Source: Thalassoroseus pseudoceratinae | GTDB taxonomy: Bacteria; Planctomycetota; Planctomycetia; Planctomycetales; Planctomycetaceae | Reading direction: 5' to 3' | DNA length: 64,000 nucleotides | Assembly: GCF_011634775.1 (NCBI RefSeq) | Contig: NZ_JAALXT010000003.1 | Location: 124,001-188,000, forward strand | Part shown: positions 59,673-64,000 of the stretch, in pieces | Layout: every line of letters begins with the position of its first letter | Numbering within the stretch: position 1 is the stretch's first letter | Program-made: the position numbers and the translations under genes | Notes under the pieces: generated by a model | What the model saw: the letters and a program-made list of their open reading frames with translations, nothing else | Databases searched by the model: none | Told to the model about the DNA's origin: nothing

Positions 59673-62600
59673 CTAGACTTCACTGTGTCGACTACCAAAA
59701 CCGACTCGGTTTTGACCAGTGACGGGATTCCAGAAGAAGAGGCTATCAGCGAAGATTCCCTCACCAACGTCGATCGTCTGTGGGGTCACGATCTGGAATC
59801 CGTTTTGGTTGATTTCCGTAGGATCAATCGTGTTGTCGACGATTTCAGTTGAAACTGGTGACTCTTCCGAAGTCAGTAGTAAACGATTCGCTCCGGTCGC
59901 CGGATTCCAGACAAATACATCGGTCAATCCGTCGTTGTTGAAGTCACCGGCTGTCCACTTCGAATAGACATCGCCGTTGATTGAACCTGCAGTGATCAGG
60001 CTATCCGTCATCGCCGCAAAGTCGGTGTTTTGGCCTGGCGTGACAGCGGATAGTTCGATGAGGCGGTTCTTTCCGGTGCTGAGATTGACGAACAACAACT
60101 CGACAACTCCTCCCTCTTGGAACTGACCGACTTGCACTTCAGTGAAGTCGTCTCCGTTGATCATTGTTGGCGTCACAATGTCTGATTCGATCGTCGTCAC
60201 ATTTGTGTCAGTGCCTGGCGTTACAGACTCGAGATGGACGAGCAAGTTGCTGCCTGTGTACGTGTTCCAGAAGAACAAGTCCTCTGGTCCTGCGTTGTTG
60301 AAGTCACCCGCCACCACTTGATCGAATTGGTCACCTTGCTGATCAATCTGCTGAGGGTCGATTACATTCGTTTCAACACTGGCAATCACATAATTGCTCC
60401 CGTTGTCTCCACTCAAGTGGGCGATCCGATTTCGTCCACTGATCGGATTCCAGAAAAGAAGATCATCTCCGTCTCCGCTATCGAGGTCGGCTGCAATGAC
60501 GTCCAAGAAGTCTTGACCGTTGATATATTTGGGGTCGATCGGCGTGTCTTGCATGGTTCCGTCGCCGAACACAATTCGATTGCGACCGGTTTCAGGGTCC
60601 CAGAAGAACAGGTCATCCAGAGCGTCCGCAAGTTGGGCTTGGCCATCAAAGTTGCCAGACACAACCTTCTTGAATTCTCCATTGATATTGGTTTCCGCAA
60701 CCGGCGTGTCAACAATCTTACCTAAGGGTTGTTCTAGCACCGGAGGCTTCACTGTGATTCGCACCGTGTCCGTACTGGTGAGTGCTGGTCCACCGTTAGC
60801 GTGTTGATCATCCGTCGTGATCGTTAGCGAGCCGTCCCCGTAGAACTCTGCTTCCGGGGTGTAGGTAAGCCCGTTTAAAGCCGTGTTGATATCGTTGATT
60901 TGGCCGGTGATTGTGAATGTCGTGTCGTCTGTGCCGTCACCGACCAAGAAGTCCAGCCCTCCAGTTGTGGGCAGTGATAGCGTTCCATTCTCGACTTGAA
61001 CAGTAACTTGCACGTCCGTGCTATCAGCAACCGCCTCGGGGTCCGACACCGAGATCGTGTTGTTGTTAGCGGTCGAGAAAACTAGTGCCGTTTCGTACTT
61101 CGTTGATTGCGGTCCAGGAATTTGGTTGATGGGTGAATCATTTACAGCAGTGACTTCGATTGCGATACTATCGACATCTGTCAAAGCACCTTCAATGGAC
61201 GTGCGAGTCAGATCATCGGTGGTAATCGTCAAAGACGCACTACCATAAAAGTCTTCGTTAGGGGTGAAGACGAGCTGAGCCAATGCTGCATTCAGGTTTT
61301 GAAGTGTGTCTGTCAGGGTCACAGAGGTCGCTGTTGTTTCTCCAACTGTAACCGTACCATTGGTCGCTTCGATAGTCACCTGGAGGTCCGTAGAAGCAGC
61401 ATCGGCGTCCGCAATCGAAATTCCATTATTGGTGTTCAACGAGAACGCGAGCGGCGTATCTTCGTTGATTGTTTGCGTGCCCGGCACGGTGTTTACCGGA
61501 GCGTGGTCATCATTTGCAATCGTCCCCGTTGTCTGGATACCACTTGGGCCGACAGACAGAATATGGATCCCTTCGCTATCATCCGCGAAGTAGGCTGTAC
61601 TGCCAATGATCTGAATACTCCGAGTCTTACCATTGGTATTGTGTGATCCTTCGACAGTAATATTTGCCGGGTCACTCACATTGAGAACTTGCAAGCCCGA
61701 AGTATAGTCGGCAATGTAAGCCAGGTCGTCAATAACAACAAGATCCAACGCAAAACCAGGAGTGTCGCGGGTTCCTAATGAAGTGATGTTTGTTGGATCA
61801 CTGACATCAAGGATTTGCAAACCATCGAGATAAACACTGACGTAAGCAACGTCATCGATGACTTGAACTTCGGTTGCGCTGTTGACCGTCTTGAAGCTGC
61901 CAAGCGACGTGATATTCGCTGGATCACTCACGTCAAGGATTTGCAGTCCTTCTCGGTAGTCGGTCAGGTAAGCGATATCGTCGATGATCTGAATACCAAC
62001 GGCGGAACCAGGAGTGTCGTAGGTTCCTAACAAAGTTGGGGCCGATGGGTCGCTGACGTCGAGAATCTTCAGGCCATCTGCATAATCTGTCACGTATGCG
62101 AGATTGTTAATAACTTTGATGCCGAAGGCACGTCCACTTGTATTGTAGGTGCTAAGTTGGCTTGGGTTTGCTGGGTCGCTGACGTCGAAGATCTGCAGCC
62201 CTGAATAGTTGTCAGTGATGTAGGCAACGTTGTCTACCACATCAATATGATAGGCATAGCCAGGTGTGTCGATCGCGCCTAGCAATGTGATGTTTTCCAG
62301 GTCACTAATATCGAGTGTCTTGAGTCCTTGGTCACCGTCTGCGACATACGCAATATCGCCGATCACTTTGACGTCATAACCGGAACCATCGGTGTCGTAG
62401 GAACCGAGGGACTTGATCGAGACGCCACCTCCACCGCCTGAAATCTCTATAGGTGTTCCATTGGCGTCGATGTTGGAAAGTTCGACGAAGAACTGCTCGT
62501 CCAATTCAACGGCTGTATCGGCGACGATGTCAATTGCGATGACAGTCTGTGTTTGACCTGCGACAATTGTTCCAGAACCCGATGCGCTGACGAAGTCTGT

Positions 62601-62864
62601 TCCTGCTGTCGCAGTGTCAGCGACTGTCGTGTAGTCGAATGTGACGTCCTCGGTGATCGGTTCATCCAGGACGACTTCAAACGAGATCGTGCCGGAATCT
62701 TCGCTCTGTTCGACATCGCCAACGGAAAGAGCCGAAAGCAGCACCCGGTTCTCCAAGCATTCGACCGTATTAACGGAACGTCGGAGTCGCCGATTTGCGC
62801 GAGTGGTTGCAGGACGCTGGAGAATACGATTCAAGAACTTGCGAAGTGGGGTATCGTGAGTCAT
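59673..62864 (-). CDS. LEPR-XLL-type extracellular repeat protein (Calx-beta, LVIVD, cadherin-like, FG-GAP-like)
   Basis: 1063 residues from ATG 62864; in-frame starts at 62918 and 62978 are alternatives. The basic N-terminus leads into CLENRVLLSAL, the planctomycete LEPR-XLL export/anchor-type motif (N replaces P). Next is a Calx-beta domain (VLDEPITEDVTFDYTTVADTATAGTDF), then seven LVIVD-type repeats of about 42 residues (core G-L-Q-I-L-D-V-S-D-P-A-N) in 61530-62411, two cadherin-like repeats (INEDTPLAFS...), and six FG-GAP-like C-terminal repeats with the core D-L-F-F-W-N-P-x-T-G-x-N-R. It is probably a secreted or surface adhesin/scaffold. Runs of Asp and Thr and no Cys enrichment fit an extracellular role. 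Confidence 0.88.
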   Translation of the reverse strand: MTHDTPLRKFLNRILQRPATTRANRRLRRSVNTVECLENRVLLSALSVGDVEQSEDSGTISFEVVLDEPITEDVTFDYTTVADTATAGTDFVSASGSGTIVAGQTQTVIAIDIVADTAVELDEQFFVELSNIDANGTPIEISGGGGGVSIKSLGSYDTDGSGYDVKVIGDIAYVADGDQGLKTLDISDLENITLLGAIDTPGYAYHIDVVDNVAYITDNYSGLQIFDVSDPANPSQLSTYNTSGRAFGIKVINNLAYVTDYADGLKILDVSDPSAPTLLGTYDTPGSAVGIQIIDDIAYLTDYREGLQILDVSDPANITSLGSFKTVNSATEVQVIDDVAYVSVYLDGLQILDVSDPTNITSLGTRDTPGFALDLVVIDDLAYIADYTSGLQVLNVSDPANITVEGSHNTNGKTRSIQIIGSTAYFADDSEGIHILSVGPSGIQTTGTIANDDHAPVNTVPGTQTINEDTPLAFSLNTNNGISIADADAASTDLQVTIEATNGTVTVGETTATSVTLTDTLQNLNAALAQLVFTPNEDFYGSASLTITTDDLTRTSIEGALTDVDSIAIEVTAVNDSPINQIPGPQSTKYETALVFSTANNNTISVSDPEAVADSTDVQVTVQVENGTLSLPTTGGLDFLVGDGTDDTTFTITGQINDINTALNGLTYTPEAEFYGDGSLTITTDDQHANGGPALTSTDTVRITVKPPVLEQPLGKIVDTPVAETNINGEFKKVVSGNFDGQAQLADALDDLFFWDPETGRNRIVFGDGTMQDTPIDPKYINGQDFLDVIAADLDSGDGDDLLFWNPISGRNRIAHLSGDNGSNYVIASVETNVIDPQQIDQQGDQFDQVVAGDFNNAGPEDLFFWNTYTGSNLLVHLESVTPGTDTNVTTIESDIVTPTMINGDDFTEVQVGQFQEGGVVELLFVNLSTGKNRLIELSAVTPGQNTDFAAMTDSLITAGSINGDVYSKWTAGDFNNDGLTDVFVWNPATGANRLLLTSEESPVSTEIVDNTIDPTEINQNGFQIVTPQTIDVGEGIFADSLFFWNPVTGQNRVGFGSRHSEV

Positions 62865-62984
62865 GGATGTTCGTCTGCTATTGATGTTCTTGGAGGGTTC
62901 AACAAGTGAGGTCGACATTTCCAACAAATGTATGGGTATGTTCAGAACGTAGGACACGGAGAAGTATCGCGCTGGCAAAAGTTG

Positions 62985-63007
62985 AAAAAATCCAACAGAA
63001 CGTTGGA
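62985..63007 (-). terminator. Hairpin plus T6 on the minus strand, upstream of the surface-protein gene
   Basis: TCCAAC (62991-62996) pairs with GTTGGA (63002-63007) around 5 bases; read on the minus strand it is followed by six Ts. It sits about 120 bp upstream of the start of the 59673-62864 gene. It could be an attenuator in its leader, or chance. Confidence 0.35.
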
Positions 63008-63163
63008 ATTTGTTAAAGTCCCTCGACGACCGGGTTGTTTTTCGGAATCGACTCGTCTTCGAATTCCCACGATTGTCGGGAACGGACGTTTCTGTTGATG
63101 ACTGGGGATTTCCTGTACAATGGTTGCTTCCTTAGATGTGCTCTGCGACGAGGTAACTGACGA

Positions 63164-64000
63164 ATGGCAAATGATGCAGAACGCGAACGCAATTGCGAAC
63201 TCTCGATCGAGTGTTCCCTTCGATCCGTTTTCGGATGGTTGATCGTTGTCCTACCACTACTGCTGGCATCATCCACGCGGGCGGCTGAGTCGGAGACGCC
63301 TTCGAAGTTCGTCGTTTCGGCGTTGCGAACCCATTGCGTCGAGTGTCATGGGGATGGGGAGGATGCTGAGAGCGATGTTGCTTTGCAGTCGGTGGAGGCC
63401 GACGAACTCGCGACGGATCTCGACTTGCTTGGTCGTCTGGTGCGTGTGCTGGATTTGGGGGAGATGCCGCCGGATTACGGACCGACGCTCAAGCCAGAAC
63501 TCCGACAGCAACTGATCGCAGAACTCCGGCGAATGCGAGAAGCGGCACTCAGTAAACAGTCGCGGAGACCACATGCGCCAATCCGGCGGATGAATCGGTT
63601 TCAATATAACAATGCGGTCGTTGACCTGTTCGATCTGGATCGGGATGTCTTCTCGCTACCTGAACGAATGATGCGAGATCATGGCGGGTATTTCCAGCCA
63701 GCGACGGGGACGATGGCTGAGGTGGTCACGGTTGGCAGTCGACCACTTGGCAAGTCGCAGATGATTGAACCTCGACTCGGTGGAATCGCCGCGTTCCCGC
63801 AAGATCTGCGAGCCGAACATGGTTTCGATAATCAAGGTGACCACCTTTCACTGTCCCCATTACTGATGGACGCTTTCCTGAAACTCGGTCTGTCGATCCC
63901 GGAAAGTCCGGACTTCGGCCCGCGAACTGTTGGGATTTGGAAACCATTTTTTGAGTCTTCCGCAGCTGGTGTCGATCACGATGTCGAACTTCGGCGACGA
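63164..64000 (+). CDS. Planctomycete cytochrome c / DUF1592-type protein, N-terminal part (runs off the window)
   Basis: Open from ATG 63164 to the last base, 279 residues seen. GAGG lies 10-13 bases before the start. It has a hydrophobic signal (GWLIVVLPLLLASSTRAAES), then a c-type haem site C58-V-E-C61-H62 in THCVECHGDGED, LDLGEMPPDYGP and RRMNRFQYNNAVVDLFDLD, the PSCyt1 plus DUF1587-type start of a DUF1592-family protein. The following 100 residues are less familiar. No complete translated frame is available because the stop is outside the window. It is transcribed divergently from the surface protein. Confidence 0.85.
   Translation, partial: MANDAERERNCELSIECSLRSVFGWLIVVLPLLLASSTRAAESETPSKFVVSALRTHCVECHGDGEDAESDVALQSVEADELATDLDLLGRLVRVLDLGEMPPDYGPTLKPELRQQLIAELRRMREAALSKQSRRPHAPIRRMNRFQYNNAVVDLFDLDRDVFSLPERMMRDHGGYFQPATGTMAEVVTVGSRPLGKSQMIEPRLGGIAAFPQDLRAEHGFDNQGDHLSLSPLLMDAFLKLGLSIPESPDFGPRTVGIWKPFFESSAAGVDHDVELRRR

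Overview
The window looks like a chromosomal segment from a planctomycete, most likely a marine or aquatic member of the Planctomycetales. The evidence is the gene content: planctomycete cytochrome c (PSCyt/DUF1592-type) proteins at both ends and in the middle, a DUF1592+DUF1552 pair, a DUF1501 protein, several planctomycete-type FAD-dependent oxidoreductases, BNR/Asp-box propeller proteins, an arylsulfatase domain, a large ECF-linked membrane protein, and a LEPR-XLL-like surface protein. Base composition looks moderately GC-rich; I did not compute it. I cannot name a species.

Layout. Positions 1-19694 are almost entirely plus strand: the tail of a DUF1592-type protein, then a secreted degradation block (Asp-box propeller protein; esterase/serine-hydrolase/propeller fusion; FAD-oxidoreductase/golvesin-like/sulfatase fusion), a membrane dual-specificity phosphatase, htpG, a DUF1501 protein, an MsbA-like ABC exporter, an FAD oxidoreductase, and the DUF1592-DUF1552 pair. 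Positions 19803-32858 are minus strand: a MoxR-like AAA+ ATPase, a 1604-residue membrane protein with PQQ-like repeats directly behind an ECF sigma factor, tRNA-Leu(GAG) with a terminator, and a DUF998-metH-metF methionine block. ahcY runs in the opposite direction at 33142-34488 and completes the activated methyl cycle. A giant protein with TIM-barrel-like, LamG, haem, propeller and cupredoxin regions follows at 34669-39219.

Positions 39345-45334 form what I consider the most interesting unit: an XRE-cupin regulator with two near-identical 19-bp palindromes in its divergent promoter region, a Tat-type PhoD-like phosphatase, an iron-ADH-family phosphonoacetaldehyde-reductase-like enzyme, phosphonoacetaldehyde hydrolase (PhnX), and an organophosphate-type MFS transporter. 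No transaminase (PhnW) and no PEP mutase are present, so the likely job is catabolism of 2-hydroxyethylphosphonate or a related phosphonate rather than 2-aminoethylphosphonate use or phosphonate synthesis.

The rest holds an RND efflux pump (adaptor + permease, minus strand), a histidine kinase plus stand-alone receiver facing a sigma-54 activator, a second secreted block (LamG-propeller protein, FAD-oxidoreductase-golvesin, propeller protein) that mirrors the first one, a large LEPR-XLL surface protein with seven LVIVD-type and six FG-GAP-like repeats, and the start of another cytochrome c/DUF1592-type protein running off the right edge.
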